Notes: generated by a model not told the origin, from the letters alone. A DNA stretch of 64,000 nucleotides from Rhizophagus clarus (GCA_015698045.1 BLAL01000228.1:1539001-1603000); one strand, 5' to 3'; counted from the stretch's first letter, positions 27,301 to 39,568 are shown. Translations and numbers: made by a program.

Positions 27301-29834
27301 TTACACAATTTAAATTAGTATACCTTTCTAAAGTAAAATAATTGATTCTTTTTCCTCAATAATTTCATGTCTAACAATGATCTTGCATTGGCCAATTGCT
27401 ATTTGTTCTTTTATTGTAACGTGATAATCAGATAATTAACTTCTAACCGGTACTTTTGAAATTTTCAATTCTTAAAAAAAAAAAAAATTTTGTCCTTAGC
27501 CAGAAGAGAGCCGTTTTTTTTAGTGATAGCTGCCATTGCGTATATTTATACGTTTTAGTCCGAAAGTCCGCCTGGCACGTGACGATGTACAATATTTAGC
27601 ACAACTTCAGGACTTATAATAGGTTTCCATTTTTAGTATGCCCCTGAATAAACTGGTAGATTTCCGCGGTTTTTTTACGTATGATATATAAAAAGCTGAC
27701 CAAAAAGTTGAAACTGGTCCATGTCATACGGACTTACAATAAATTTTTCTACCACGTACAGATTTATTCCAGAATTAAGGGGGTTCGATGTACAAAATCC
27801 ATATTAAAAATGTTCGTTATACAATCGCCATATAACGATATAATCGTGAACTGGAAGGTTCAAGTTCTAACTGTACTTTTTATCATATCTTATGATTGAC
27901 GAAGAAAAAAAAAAAGAGATAAGTATGAATTCTGGCAAAAGAAATAATTCAAATTCATCCAAAAGTATTACATAGAATCAGGAGTTTTGGAAGCTGAAGC
28001 ATTGATAAAATCAAAAAAAAAAAAAAAAATTCGAAATTCAAAATGTTTCAGAATAATACTAAGAAAATGGAAATCCGGTGATTATGGTATATCTCTGGAA
28101 TTTGGATAAAGTGTCATAAAGTGATGTTCGTGACGAGGACAAAACCAAGGGTTACCACTAATTCAGTACAGTGAACCTCCAGATAATCAGTATTCCTAAA
28201 AAAAAAAAAAAAATTCTGTAAAGTTCCTCGTACAGAAATTGAATTTTCGAAAAGTTTTGTACCGAAATGTGATTAAAGATTTTTGTAAGATCGGACCCTT
28301 TCCAACTTTCTGTTGCACAACTCAGCCATATTTCCTGATATAATGATCGGCAAAATCAGTTAATAATGGTATTCCGAGGTAAGATCTGCGAGGTTAAAAC
28401 ACGGCAGCATCTAACATATGAATTTTTTAAGCAATCGGTTAGACAAATAAACATTGTAACGTAACCCATATTTCATGTAAACAATCACAACAGCTTTCAA
28501 AAAACGAATTCGGAATTGCTTTAGTACCCAAAAATTCCCCTATTCTCGGATGTGCTATACTAAAAGAGCAAAAAGAGCATAACCGTACACCTATTATTAA
28601 TTTCTATCACATAAAATACGGTTTTCATGCAATAATCAAAAGATATTCCAACTTCATATAAAAAAACGAGTCCATTTACAGCCATAAATGTCAATATAAT
28701 GATTCATGGTTCTTTTGTGATACACAACAAAAATTTAGATTAGATAATTTTATTTTTGTTTTTTTATTTTTTGTTTTTTGGTACTATTTGTACTATTTAA
28801 TAAAATTCAATGTAAAAAATTATTAACACTTTCAATAAATCTAATTTAAGAAATTACTTTTATCAAAATATAAGAGGAATGATTAAATGTCTTATTAATA
28901 ATTCTATTTGATTCTAAAATTTCTTTTATAGCATGCGTCTTTTAATTACGTATATCCCTGCATACTAAAGAACTTATTTTGTCGGGAGATCATTTACGAA
29001 ATTTTAAATATCATTTCGGTTTGTTATTTTGAAGTTTTATATTTAAAAATTCCCCTGCTTATTCATTTTAAAATTACAAATTATAATATTTGTTTATATA
29101 AACGCCCAAAGTTTCCTTTTTCTATTATAGTCTAAATTTGTCAATATTGATATGAATTCTTTGCCTTTGATGATGCGGGCTGATTCTCCTTTAAATAGAT
29201 TAATTAAAAATTCTATTGGTCATTTTATAGAAATAATAAAAGTAATAAAAGTAAGAAATGTTAGACCCATCTTTAATCTTGAGGAATTAATTCGCCGGCA
29301 TCACTGATCTGCCAAATCGGTTTCTCCATTTTCAACGACTCGAATTATCACAACTTAATAAATCGAACAACTAAAAAATTTTTTATTTTAGCATTTTGGT
29401 TAGCATATAGACCCATAAATGTTAATATTAATTTCATATGATTGATCAATTTGGAAGTATGAATTAAATCACGTGATAAGGTGATATTGTAGCCACACCA
29501 TCCTTGCCATTATCTAGTAATATTTTAATGAAACCGTGATAAAGTTTGTTCATGTTCAAAGATGTTAAACAAAAAGAATTATTTTTATTCCTGGGAAATA
29601 TAATTGCCGTGTAGCTAGAAGTAAGTTTGACTCTAAATTTTTTTTTTGTGTCACGTTTATCATTTGCTTATAGTTTAATATTTGAATTTATATTTATATC
29701 GAGTTGAAGTGTTTTTTTTTTTCCTTTTTTTTTTTAATCCAAAGTGTAAATTTTTTTTTTTATCTCTCCTCAAATAATTTTCGAAATTATTTGAATTTTT
29801 TTTTTTTTTAAGCAATAATAATAATATACTCAAA
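24380..29834. other. Gene-poor stretch with repeat fragments
   Basis: No confident gene. CCGGCC/GGCCAAATT-type palindromic fragments lie at about 25772-25803, 26178-26200 and 26945. AAATGACAT direct and inverted copies lie at about 25948-26035. Coding-like but broken minus-strand sequence is present at about 28000-28640. CACGTG sites are at 24877, 27576 and 29470. Confidence 0.5.
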
Positions 29835-30086
29835 ATGTATTCAAATAAAAACATATTTAACGTCTCTATTAATTGTGAAACACGACCCTCAGAAATCAAT
29901 CAAAGAAGACAAAATAGGAGAATATATAAAAAATATCGAATTCTGGCCAGACTTAACCCGGATATCAACAATAAAGAAACGTTAAACAATATTGCTAAAC
30001 TCCCTCGGCAAAGAACAGGTGAAGGTAACCCTACGATGAATGAATTTTTCAATGGATTTTCTTCCGCTGAATACAATTACAATTAA
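29835..30086 (+). CDS. Small basic ORF, function unknown
   Basis: This is an 83-codon ATG-to-stop frame with a normal amino-acid mix, rich in Arg, Asn and Lys (RRQNRRIYKKYRILARLNPD). It is not low-complexity like most short frames here. No domain is recognised. A donor-like GTGAAGG at about 30018 could mean it is a first exon. It may equally be a chance frame or a relic. Confidence 0.25.
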   Translation: MYSNKNIFNVSINCETRPSEINQRRQNRRIYKKYRILARLNPDINNKETLNNIAKLPRQRTGEGNPTMNEFFNGFSSAEYNYN

Positions 30087-30589
30087 AATGGCTTAAGAAA
30101 TAATTTAGTAAGAAAATATTACAACCAGGAAAAATGTTCTTTTTTTCATTTCATGTATTATTTTTATTTATTTGTAGTTTTATTTGGAAAATTAATCTGT
30201 TATGTGGCTATTTTCGCGTTTAAATATTGCTGCGGTGTTGGTTTATATTACTTGAGGGTTGATTTTCAAATATTAATTATTGTTTATGTAAACCATTACA
30301 GTAACATCATCTTAAGTGCACCTCTTAGGACCATGATAAAGTGTAGTTTAGAGAGGATAAGCATTCGTGGAGAGTAAAGCTGAGAACAAGAAGTTGTATC
30401 ATGCATTTAAAGAGATATAGTGCGCGCATTTATGGAGTGTGCACTTAGCGTGATGTTATTGTAATTTCAATTTTACAAATTTAAATATATATTTATAATC
30501 ATATTCATATTGTTAGGAAAAAGAATAAAGATTTTAGTCCTCAATTTTTTAACTCGCGTTCACTACGTATAACGTGCATTTATCAAACT

Positions 30590-31048
30590 GTGACTTTTGA
30601 TGATGAATATTCCTTTTTAGTCTTTTTTTTTAAATGTAGAATTTCCAAATTAAAAGTTTGTCTTAGATTTTCCTTTTGTGGGTCTTTACAGATATTTGGT
30701 ATGTACGTCAGAACCAAAGCTTTCATTAATGGAGCGCCCGACAATTCGGTAATAAATTTACATCTTGAAAAAAATCCAATGAAAGTTATTAAGTTTTGTT
30801 GTCACAAGTTCGTCTTTCCTGAAATTATTGACAACATATCATCAAGAACATCAACGGGGATATTATCAAATTTAAGGAATCGACCGTGTTTAGACTCGTT
30901 GATAAGTTTAGATTGTTTACATAACAATGATAACAATGTAAGCAGTACGAACTACGAAGGTAAACATCATTTTGATATCATTCTCGTCATTCCGTGCATG
31001 TTTTTTTGTGCTCCCATTGATCATCTACCAAAATTTTTTTCTAAATGA
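30590..31048 (+). CDS. Uncertain coding fragment
   Basis: An open stretch with no ATG at its start runs through 30590-31048. The part after a TTTACAG acceptor-like site (about 30690) to a GTAAAC donor-like site (about 30960) reads as ordinary protein (MYVRTKAFINGAPDNSVINL). No family is recognised. It may be an internal exon or a relic next to the transposon. Confidence 0.2.
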   Translation: MTFDDEYSFLVFFFKCRISKLKVCLRFSFCGSLQIFGMYVRTKAFINGAPDNSVINLHLEKNPMKVIKFCCHKFVFPEIIDNISSRTSTGILSNLRNRPCLDSLISLDCLHNNDNNVSSTNYEGKHHFDIILVIPCMFFCAPIDHLPKFFSK

Positions 31049-31267
31049 GGGTATCGGGCTTCGTGTAGAGTGTGCACTCTACCTTTCTTGTGCGTAATAC
31101 TATTGAGAGTATAGTAATACAATATCTTCAAAAAAAAAAAATAAATAAAGATAATGTACTTTTATGTCACTAATTTAGCAATTACAATGTAATTTACCAA
31201 AATTGAAATAAATTATGAAGTAATCATCTATTTATTGATTTTTAAAATATTTTTTTTTTGTGTATTA

Positions 31268-31292
31268 TCGCCGTTTTCGAATTAGTGTGATC
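31268..31292 (+). repeat. Left terminal inverted repeat of the Tc1 element
   Basis: It begins TCGCCGTTTTCGAATTAG and is identical to the complement of 34663-34687. It is preceded by the TA target duplicate. Confidence 0.95.
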
Positions 31293-31481
31293 AGGTGATT
31301 TATCGATCAATTAAAATTATCTAACTGAAAACACCGAAAACACCGAAAACACTCGAAAACAACTAAAAAACAATTTTTTTTTAGTGATCATGTGTTCTGC
31401 AGTGTCACTCTTTTCTAATTTAGTGCTTAAATAAAATATCACGAAAAAAAAGTTGAATTTTTCGCGTCTAAAGCTATTCAA

Positions 31482-33183
31482 ATGGCAGAAGTTACAGAAG
31501 TTAATTGTAAGTACCTCTTAGGTACATGTTATTCATGCCAAAAATGTTTATATTGTTTTGAATTTCCACAACAAAATCCATGTAAATGTAATAAAAATAA
31601 GCAACCAACAAGAACTAAATATCCAAAACGCGGGCAACAAATTTATCAGCGTTCTTTTACTCCAGACTTATCATTTCCAACAGCAAATAAATATTTATTT
31701 GATGCTAATATCAAGTTTGGCTATAATAGTAACTTTGAAAAGCCATTTTCTTATACCTTTTGTAGCACTTGTAATAGTCAAATCCAGCGATATAGAAGTG
31801 CTGATAAAAAAGCACAACAAATTCAAAAAAAAGAAAATGATGATAATATAATTGCTTTAGATGGTTCATCAAACGAAAAAGAAGTTGTTAATGTTAATGA
31901 AAAGAAAGAAGATCCATCAAATGAAAGAGAGGTTGATTATGTTAATAAAGAAGATCAAATATTCTCTTTGGTGAGTAGTGACTATTCTGAAGAGGAAAAT
32001 GGTGATTATGATGTAGAGGAAGAAGAAGATAGTGATCTTGAAGAAATAAAAGTGCAGATTATTGTTAAAAGTAAAAATATAAAAGATCCTACGGCAAAAA
32101 CTTTGAGTATTGAACCTGTCAATTATAATAAGTTTATAGAGAAAATAAATTTAGTTGTTCAAAAGTCTTTGAGGAAAAAAGTCATGTCAAAGGATTATAT
32201 GATCTCATATAAAGCAGTAAATGCGCGCGGACCATCAAATGAACTTGAAGATGAATTGGATTTTCAAGAATTTATTAGTGAGTATAAAAGAGTGATTTTA
32301 GCTGGTAAAAAAATGTCAATTATAGTAGTTGTGAGAGATAATAAAACAAAGAAAAAAAAATCACACAGAAAGGTAAAATCTTTTTATTATAGTAAATTTA
32401 TTTTGTAATAGATAAATTTTAACATTTTACTTTTTTTAGAGTTCAGATGAAAGTGAATTTTCTTCAACTGAAGAATTACAACGTACAAAGAAAAAAAAAT
32501 CACGTGTTATTCGTGAAGAGGATTTATCAAAAGAAGAAAGGACCCGATCTGAAGTTATTTCTACTTTATGTGAAATGTATAAATGTAATATACATGCAAC
32601 ACCATGTTTTGTTCAAGAAAATCGCCATTTGCAACTCAATCCTGCAAGACTACAACTTTGGGCTCGTGAAATAGTAAGATTTTCAACAGAAATAATTTTG
32701 TTTTGCATAATAAAAATAAAAATCTTTTATTATTTTTATTAGATAAACAAAGGAACTACCTATGAAGTACCTCCCTCTTATCCAACATTTGATGTCAAAT
32801 CAAGTATATCCGTCAATAAGAATAATTTGGCAATGCAAGCACAAGTTAGTCACGCACCCACTACTCCTGTTCCTATCATTATTCAATTACCATCCCAATT
32901 TTATCAACATTCTACTTTTCAAGAACAATCAACAACGCATAATTCTAATAATTCAAATGCTAATTTAGCATCACTAAATTCATTACCTTCAATTGGAGAA
33001 TTTCTCAATAGTCTAGATCACAAACATAATTGCAATGTGTATTCTAATTTTGAGAATACTTTTCTTGAAGAAGAAATTACTGTAAATATAATCAAAGAAT
33101 TGTCAGATGAGCAATTGCAACGACTAGGAGTAGTAAAGATTGGGTGGCAGAAAAATATCAAACAAGCAGCTCAAAGATTTTGA
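31482..33183 (+). CDS. Transposon-borne Cys-rich, SAM-like accessory protein
   Basis: Three exons (31482-32372, 32440-32673, 32743-33183) encode 521 residues. The N-terminus has clustered cysteines (residues 9, 16, 19, 22, 25, 34, 36 and 94, 97), suggesting zinc binding. A long acidic linker follows. Residues about 187-290 (from VQIIVKSKNI through MSIIVVVRD) look like a PB1- or ubiquitin-type fold by pattern only, and then comes a Lys-rich segment. The last about 60 residues, with FLEEEITV, IIKELSDEQLQRLGV and GWQKNIKQAAQRF, resemble a sterile-alpha-motif (SAM) domain. No catalytic motif is seen. It lies inside the terminal repeats and is convergent with the transposase, so it travels with the element. 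A role in target choice, regulation or host interaction is inference. Confidence 0.88.
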
Positions 33184-33278
33184 AATTTTTTCTTATATGT
33201 AGTTGAATATATCTTTTATTTTTTTCTAATAAATCTAATAAATTGACTTCTAAATAAATTTCTAATAAAATTAGTATT

Positions 33279-34378
33279 CTAAACATAAATTGATGCTTCA
33301 AAAAATGTTTGTGCCATTTGAGGTGTAATTTGACTACATGCAACTAATAATGCATATATAGGATCATTACAAGCTTTCATAAAATCACGATTATGTCTAA
33401 TCCATGATTTGATGGTTGAAAACGCAGTTTCAATTGGATTAAAATCTGGAGAATAAGGTGGAAGAAAGACAACATGGCATCCTAATCCCTCTAATAAAGC
33501 CACTAATTCATTATCATGATGAATTCTAGCATTATCCATTACAATAACACTATTGTCTCCTGGATATGGATTCATTATTGGCACCTAAAAAAAATAATGA
33601 TCTTGTCAATTGTATAAACAAATAAAATAAAAATTCATGTTGTTGCTTACCACTTGATCAAGAACAAAGTCAACAAATTTCTTTTTATCACATGATCCTT
33701 CAAATATATCAATAGCAACAAATCCATCTAGTGTAAGAGCAGGCAGAATGGTATATCGTTTCCCTCTTACAAAAACCACTTTTTTTTGAGCAGGAGTATT
33801 TCTAAGTGAATATCCATATAGTCGGGAGAGACTTCTTTCATCTTTAGCACTTTCATCAATAAAAATAAGTTGATTTCGAGTATAATGCTCACCAATTGTA
33901 GCTAAATAATGTGCACGTACGATTTCATTTCTTTCTAATGCTGCTTTTTGTAACTACATAGCAAAAAAAACTTTTAGTAATTTTATTACATCAATTATTT
34001 ATAATAAATATCAAATAATATATTTACCTTTTTTCTAGTAATTCCTAAATACTGAAGTGACCGCCAAAGTGCTGCAATAGACGCTCTTTTCCCTGTTAGA
34101 GATTCCATTTCATATACTAACTCATCTAAATACCAGTCCACTTTTTCGCTAACAAGATTTCTAAGTATAATCATATCTCTTCTGTTAAAGAGCTTTCTTC
34201 GTCCAGGAACACCTCTAAAAGGATTTATAACACAAGCCCAGCGGTTATATCTCTTTTTTATTTTATTTACAACGCCCTTACTCATATGCAATGTATTGGC
34301 AATTTCTACAGTTGACAAACCATCGATATAAAGATAAATAATGCGCCAATATAAGTCTTCACTAAATTCTTTAGGCAT
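33279..34378 (-). CDS. Tc1-type DD34E transposase
   Basis: Three exons (34028-34378, 33651-33953, 33279-33584) encode 319 residues. The N-terminus is a helix-turn-helix region (LSTVEIANTLHMSKGVV) followed by a second DNA-binding segment. The catalytic triad is complete: D150 in FIDESAKDERS, D235 in VMDNARIHH and E270 in SPDFNPIE, with 34 residues between the last two. It cuts and rejoins DNA at the terminal repeats. A further intron (34391-34483, GTAAGT...ATAG) lies in the 5' untranslated leader. No stop or frameshift interrupts it, so it is probably functional. Confidence 0.95.
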
Positions 34379-34662
34379 ACTTGAGTTTACCTATAAAAAT
34401 AAAAGACTGTTTATTACAGACTACATTTGTAATTATTCGGAATTTATGGAATCTTTGGAATTAGTTAGGAATCGTTTACTTACCAGTCTATAAGCTACTA
34501 ACGAAAAAACGCGACTATGATAACTAAATTATGAAAAAGGTGATACAACAGTGGCTTAGCATGATGTTAATCAAATAATATTTATTATTATATATGTGCA
34601 CATGTTAGTTTTTTTTTGTAGTCCCGAAGTCAATTTTTTATTTAATTAGCAAATTTAGTGCC

Positions 34663-34687
34663 GATCACACTAATTCGAAAACGGCGA
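34663..34687 (-). repeat. Right terminal inverted repeat of the Tc1 element
   Basis: Exact reverse complement of 31268-31292, followed by TA at 34688-34689. Confidence 0.95.
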
Positions 34688-34689
34688 TA

Positions 34690-36480
34690 AGAAAATTTTT
34701 CGATATCAATTATTCCAGAATCCATAAATGATATAGGAATATTCGATAAAATTTGTTTTTATTCCATTATGCTCTTTTTTTTCCGGAAAAGTAATTGTAA
34801 TATTCTTTCTTCGAAACATCATAATTCTTGTCATAAATTCAGGATCTTCTCTAAACATCTAATAAATGATGCATATATCATTTGCGGCTTTACGTATGCT
34901 ACATATGCTGAAGTAGAAAAACTGATGTTACAACCATATTTTATCTTATTTGCGAAAATGAAATTACTCAAATTTACCTAAAAAATAATGTTGCGAGCTG
35001 CAGTATTCCAAACTAATATCACAATTAATGTCCAAAAATAGAAATGTTTATACAAATTCTACTAATCCAAGTAAAAATTTTAACTGTATTTATTTATTTC
35101 TTTAATCTTTACAATCGCTTTTAAGAATCATTTAAAGCTTCTAATATTCGTTCCAGATGCTAGATGTTAATGTTGGAAAAAATATCAACAAAATAGAAGT
35201 ACATAGTCATTATAGTAAATCTTGCGTCTCAGACTTAATTTCACATTAATATATTCTCACTCTTTTTTCTTTTCAATTATAATTTTTTTTTTTTTTTTTT
35301 TTTGTGAAGGTATCGCAGCAGATGCAGGCTCTTCTAGTTGATGTAATTGATAATTAATCTATTACAATATTAAGTGCAACTTGATTATTAAAAAAATTAA
35401 ATAATCTACTTGCGCAAATAGCTTCCGAATGTGTTTCATATGATAAGCATATTACTAATTATCGTTGATTTTTTTTTTCTTCTTCACTCTAAAGTGAATA
35501 TTCATGCATCGCAACTTAGTAAGGTAGGAGGATTTACATTTCATTGTGATTGAAAGACGTAAATGCTGGGAATATATCTTTAATAGATAAACTAAAAAAT
35601 TTAAGGTCCAGTGAAACAGATATTGATTATGAATTTTATTTGATCAAGAAATTACAGTCGCTTTGATGAAATAATTTAATCTCAACAAACATAACAATTA
35701 ACTACTACCTTGGGTTTATTAACGGTATCCTATCAATTCCTTTTTGAAGATTTCAAACTTGAGGTTCCAACTTAAATTAATCTCTATATATATATATACT
35801 TTCTTAGTTTCATGTAAACTGAAGGAGAAACACCTTGAATATGGCGGCAGTAACATGAATAGATTTAAACCTAACAGATTAACATATAGATTGAAAAATA
35901 TGTATGTTATCTTTTTAATAAATAATTACTTACTAAAAAACTCAAACGTATTCACGCTCTTCAGCGTCATCACTAACTTCTTCAAGGCCACATCATTCCT
36001 GGAATCTTTACATTCAATGATCCTCTAGGTCACAAAATCATCAGGATCAGATGTGCAACAATGCACCTGGGTGAGTTAAAAGAAAATTATGACAATTCAT
36101 CGTCATCAAATTCTTCTATTTTAGAAGGATAGTACTAGTAATTCGGCATCAGATTCTTTTATAGGTGCCAGAACTGACGGCAGCGTCTGATTCTTGATAT
36201 AAATCCTTTAACAATAGAAGATTTGATCAATTTAAATCGTACTTTTTTAAATTCACTCCATGAACCTAAATTATGAGAAATGATTCTTAATTATAAATAT
36301 TCAATTAATTTGTAAAGAAAAAAAATGATAATTACGCAATAGTAAGCTATTTTATATTCAAGATCTTATCATTTAGCTTTTCCATATTTTTTTATTCAAT
36401 CTCTAATAAAAAAACAGGTCATATTATTAGAAATCAACCCATTACTCTACACAGGCAGTCCTATAAATTGATTTCGAAAA
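34690..36480. other. Intergenic, decayed
   Basis: No confident gene. A T run lies at about 35282-35303. Short open frames at 34769-34981 and 35744-36028 match nothing I recognise. Around 36040-36200 the sequence has a coding-like texture with stops (for example GELKENYDNSSSSNSSILEG in one plus-strand frame) and may be an old gene relic. Confidence 0.4.
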
Positions 36481-37420
36481 CCGGACAATAAGTAACATTC
36501 CGATATGCTGGAGTTGAGATTATTATAGTACATCAATAAACTTACTCTTAATATATCGAATTTCCGGGTTTATCAAGATTATCCATGTATTTTCAAATAA
36601 AGAGATAACAAACCGAATGATTTATATGGTTATATATCTTCAAGTTTTGAAATGTCTTTAATGTACCGTTACAAATGTCCTACCCTAATAATAAATATAG
36701 TTAATTATATGAAATCACAAATATTGAAAAGATCATTAATAAATTACAAAGAGCATATACCCGGTTAAATCCTTTATAACGATTATTTCAAAGCAACAAA
36801 AAAATCTTCCGCATCAAAATTTATTAGAATTACGTGTGTACAAACACATGACCAGAATTACAAGTCGTACAGATCACTCACTTGCATTATCCCGGTTATA
36901 TCTATATTGGTAAATCAAAAAAATGAAGAAATTTATTTAAAAGTTTAACCCGGACAATAGTAACATTTCGATACACCGGTGTTGGGATTATTATAGTACC
37001 GCATTTACGCATTAATAAATTTGCTCTTAAATAGAATTTCCGGGTTATCAAGATCGTCCGTGCATTTTCAAAGGAAGAATAATCAAGATAACAAACCAAA
37101 TGATTTATACGTTATATCTCTTCAAGTGTTCTTTAACATACCATTACAAATATTCTATCTCGTTTTCTCTTAATAATAAATATAGTTAATTATGTGAAAT
37201 CATAAATATTGAAAAGATAATTAACAATTTACAATGAACATATACCAACAGTTCATATTACGTAATGTGCAAACACATGACCAGAACTACAAGTATAGAT
37301 CGCTCACTTGCATTATCCGAATTATCTTTTAATTTTTTTTTTCTGCATGAACTTCCCAGTTCCGTCTCTCCTTTACTTAAGTATTCTATACTTATTCTGT
37401 ATTGGTAAATCAAAAAAAAA
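36481..37420. repeat. Tandem duplication, about 469-bp spacing
   Basis: Copy 1 (about 36481-36925) and copy 2 (about 36950-37420) share an ordered series of blocks: CCGGACAATA, GATTATTATAGTAC, AATTTCCGGGTT, AGATAACAAACC, AATAATAAATATAGTTAATT, ATATTGAAAAGAT, CAAACACATGACCAGAA, TCACTTGCATTATCC and TATTGGTAAATCAAAAAAA. Copy 2 ends about 250 bp before the BTB gene start. Confidence 0.85.
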
Positions 37421-37672
37421 AGAAAAAAGAAAAAAAAAATTTCAAGCTAATTCATCTCGAAATAACGGGCTTAATTTTTTTTTTAAGCACAAAACTTATT
37501 GCGAGTTTTCATGCTCAGGCGTGGTGGAGTCTTTACCATAAATAGTAAGATCGGTTTGTTCAATATCAGATAGCCTTTCCTGGAAACAATTAGTATAATA
37601 CTTATAAATAGATTTTGCAAACAGTGCTGCTCCGTTTTTTTTTAATAGAGTAGACTTATTTCTAAACTAATA

Positions 37673-39175
37673 ATGAATACCACCCTGGAAAATTATGCAA
37701 AAATTCTCAAGGATTCAGATGAATATAATGTAATTATAAAAATTGGACAAGAACCAAATTTGAAAAATTTTAATGCACATTCTATAATTCTTAGAGCACA
37801 ATCTCCATATTTTCATGCAGCTTTATCTAGAGAATGGAGAAGAGAGGAAAATGGAAAAATTTTATTTGAGAAACCAAATGTTTCACCAAAAACATTTGAA
37901 TTTATTTTGAAATATCTTTATAGTGGCGACACTATCACTCTTAATGATTTTAATTATGAAGAATTTGTTGATATAATTATTGCGGCCGATGAATTTATTT
38001 TACATGATTTAGTTTCATATATTGAACAGAAACTTTTATTATCGTATAACAGTTGGTCAAAACAATGTTTTGCTAAAATTTATAAATGTGTGTTAAGGCA
38101 GGAATTTTGTAAAGAACTTCAAACCTTCCTTGAAGAAAAAATTTACGAAAAACCAATGATAATTTGGGAATCAGAAGATTTTACATTATTAGATGAAGAA
38201 ACGATTGTCAAATTTTTGAGACTTGAAGATCATTGTATGAATGAAATTGATGTTTGGAATAACGTAAAAACATGGGGAATTGCTCAGAATCCTACAATCA
38301 CTTTCGATGAAAATCCAAGAAATTGGACTGAGGAAAATTTTTTACCATTAAAAGAAACGTTGAGCCAATGTATTAACTTTATTCAATTTTCATTGATTAC
38401 GACGGATGAATTTTATAATCATATAAAACCTTATAAACAAATTTTTCCTCAGGATTTTTATGAAGAACTTTTATGGGGATACATCAAAAATGATGAACCA
38501 AAAAAGCCTTCTCCAAAAAAGTTTTCTTCATTATTTACAAATGAAGCAAAAATAAAATCGTATAGTGATGTAATTCGAGATCTGGTTCAGAATACTCACA
38601 ATACTTGGAATATTCAGAATACTCAAAATATTCGCAATTCGACACAGATTGATTCTGGAATAATAGGAAATAACCATATTTCTTTAATTTCTAGATGGAT
38701 AAGTGAAACGATGAATAGACCTTGTCACAGCTTTAGTCTTATAATGAACAGTAATATCGATGGATTTAGTTCTCAAGTATTTAAAAGAAAATGTGATGAA
38801 ATTCGTCCAACACTTGTAATTTTAACTGTAGAAGATACTAATGAAATTCTCGGTGGATTTAATCCTCTAAAATGGGGTTCAAGAAAAGAATGTTGGAAAG
38901 AAACAAGAGATAGTTTTATATTTTCATTTCCTGATGGACAGGATCATACCAATTATAGATTCAGTCGTGTAAGCCCATTATATGAGAAGAAAGCTATCTA
39001 TCGCAGTGAATTAAATGGTCCAAATTTTGGCGGTGGTGATTTAACTTTGGGAAGACAAACCAGTTTAAAAAGAGATTGTATATGCGTTCAAACTAATTAC
39101 ATGACACCAATTAGGGATGATCCTGATTATTTTAGAGCAAGTTCATTTGAAATATTTGAAGTCCACATGTTATAA
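37673..39175 (+). CDS. BTB-BACK-TLDc domain protein
   Basis: A single exon of 500 residues. BTB/POZ occupies about residues 17-115 (YNVIIKIG, FNAHSIILRAQSPYFHAALS, FEFILKYLYSG), followed by a BACK region to about 240 (FLRLEDHCMNEIDVWNNVKTW). A linker leads to a C-terminal TLDc-type domain of about 338-500 (LVILTVEDTNEILGGFNP, GGGDLTLG, FEIFEVHML). BTB proteins often serve as substrate adaptors for Cul3 ubiquitin ligases, and TLDc domains occur in V-ATPase-interacting and oxidation-resistance proteins; which applies here is unknown. This architecture is strongly expanded in Rhizophagus (general knowledge). The gene is intron-free, unlike its neighbours, and the duplicated block lies upstream. 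Confidence 0.93.
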   Translation: MNTTLENYAKILKDSDEYNVIIKIGQEPNLKNFNAHSIILRAQSPYFHAALSREWRREENGKILFEKPNVSPKTFEFILKYLYSGDTITLNDFNYEEFVDIIIAADEFILHDLVSYIEQKLLLSYNSWSKQCFAKIYKCVLRQEFCKELQTFLEEKIYEKPMIIWESEDFTLLDEETIVKFLRLEDHCMNEIDVWNNVKTWGIAQNPTITFDENPRNWTEENFLPLKETLSQCINFIQFSLITTDEFYNHIKPYKQIFPQDFYEELLWGYIKNDEPKKPSPKKFSSLFTNEAKIKSYSDVIRDLVQNTHNTWNIQNTQNIRNSTQIDSGIIGNNHISLISRWISETMNRPCHSFSLIMNSNIDGFSSQVFKRKCDEIRPTLVILTVEDTNEILGGFNPLKWGSRKECWKETRDSFIFSFPDGQDHTNYRFSRVSPLYEKKAIYRSELNGPNFGGGDLTLGRQTSLKRDCICVQTNYMTPIRDDPDYFRASSFEIFEVHML

Positions 39176-39568
39176 AATGTGTTTTTTTGCGTAAATATAA
39201 TTTTATTCTATACTTATTAAATTTGTGAGATTATTTTTATTATCTTTTACTTTTTTCTCAATAAAACCAGATTTAATGTATTTTGAATTTATTATATTTT
39301 GAATTTATTGTAATGATGAAGAGTTTCTCTTTAAAAGATCGAATCACCTGACATTATAACTTTCCACTTGGAATTATGTTCTAAAGTTGGTAAAAATTAT
39401 TTTTTTATCATGGAATTTATGCATATAAAAATTATAAGTACCATTATTTTTTTAGGATCAGGACAATAATTATGGAAATCGCAAATAACATTAAAAATAA
39501 AATAAAAAAAAAGGAAAATTAATTTAGATTAACTTGGAACATTAAAGAATTGTAGTATACATTATAAC
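39176..39568. other. Short convergent intergenic region
   Basis: This is 3' sequence between the BTB gene and the cupredoxin gene. It contains a repeated TTTTGAATTTATT (39281-39309), AATAAA-type signals and no gene. Confidence 0.8.

Larger units (their letters stand above)
31268..34687. mobile_element. Complete Tc1-family DNA transposon with two genes
   Basis: The element is about 3.42 kb and bounded by perfect 25-bp inverted repeats (28 bp if the flanking bases are counted). It sits between TA dinucleotides (31266-31267 and 34688-34689), the expected Tc1/mariner target duplication. It contains two convergent spliced genes: a Cys-rich/SAM-like protein (31482-33183, +) and a DD34E transposase (33279-34378, -), with 95 bp between their stops. 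A subterminal GAAAACACC repeat follows the left end (31322-31368). Tc1 elements normally carry only the transposase, so the second gene is notable. Perfect repeats and an intact transposase suggest recent movement. Confidence 0.93.

Noticed and set aside
29152..29308. 51-codon plus-strand frame starting MNSLPLMMRADS
   Set aside because: Short, no domain, no partner exon; the evidence is too thin to call.
32447..32968. Short plus-strand frames inside the transposon
   Set aside because: They overlap exons of the 521-residue protein in other frames.
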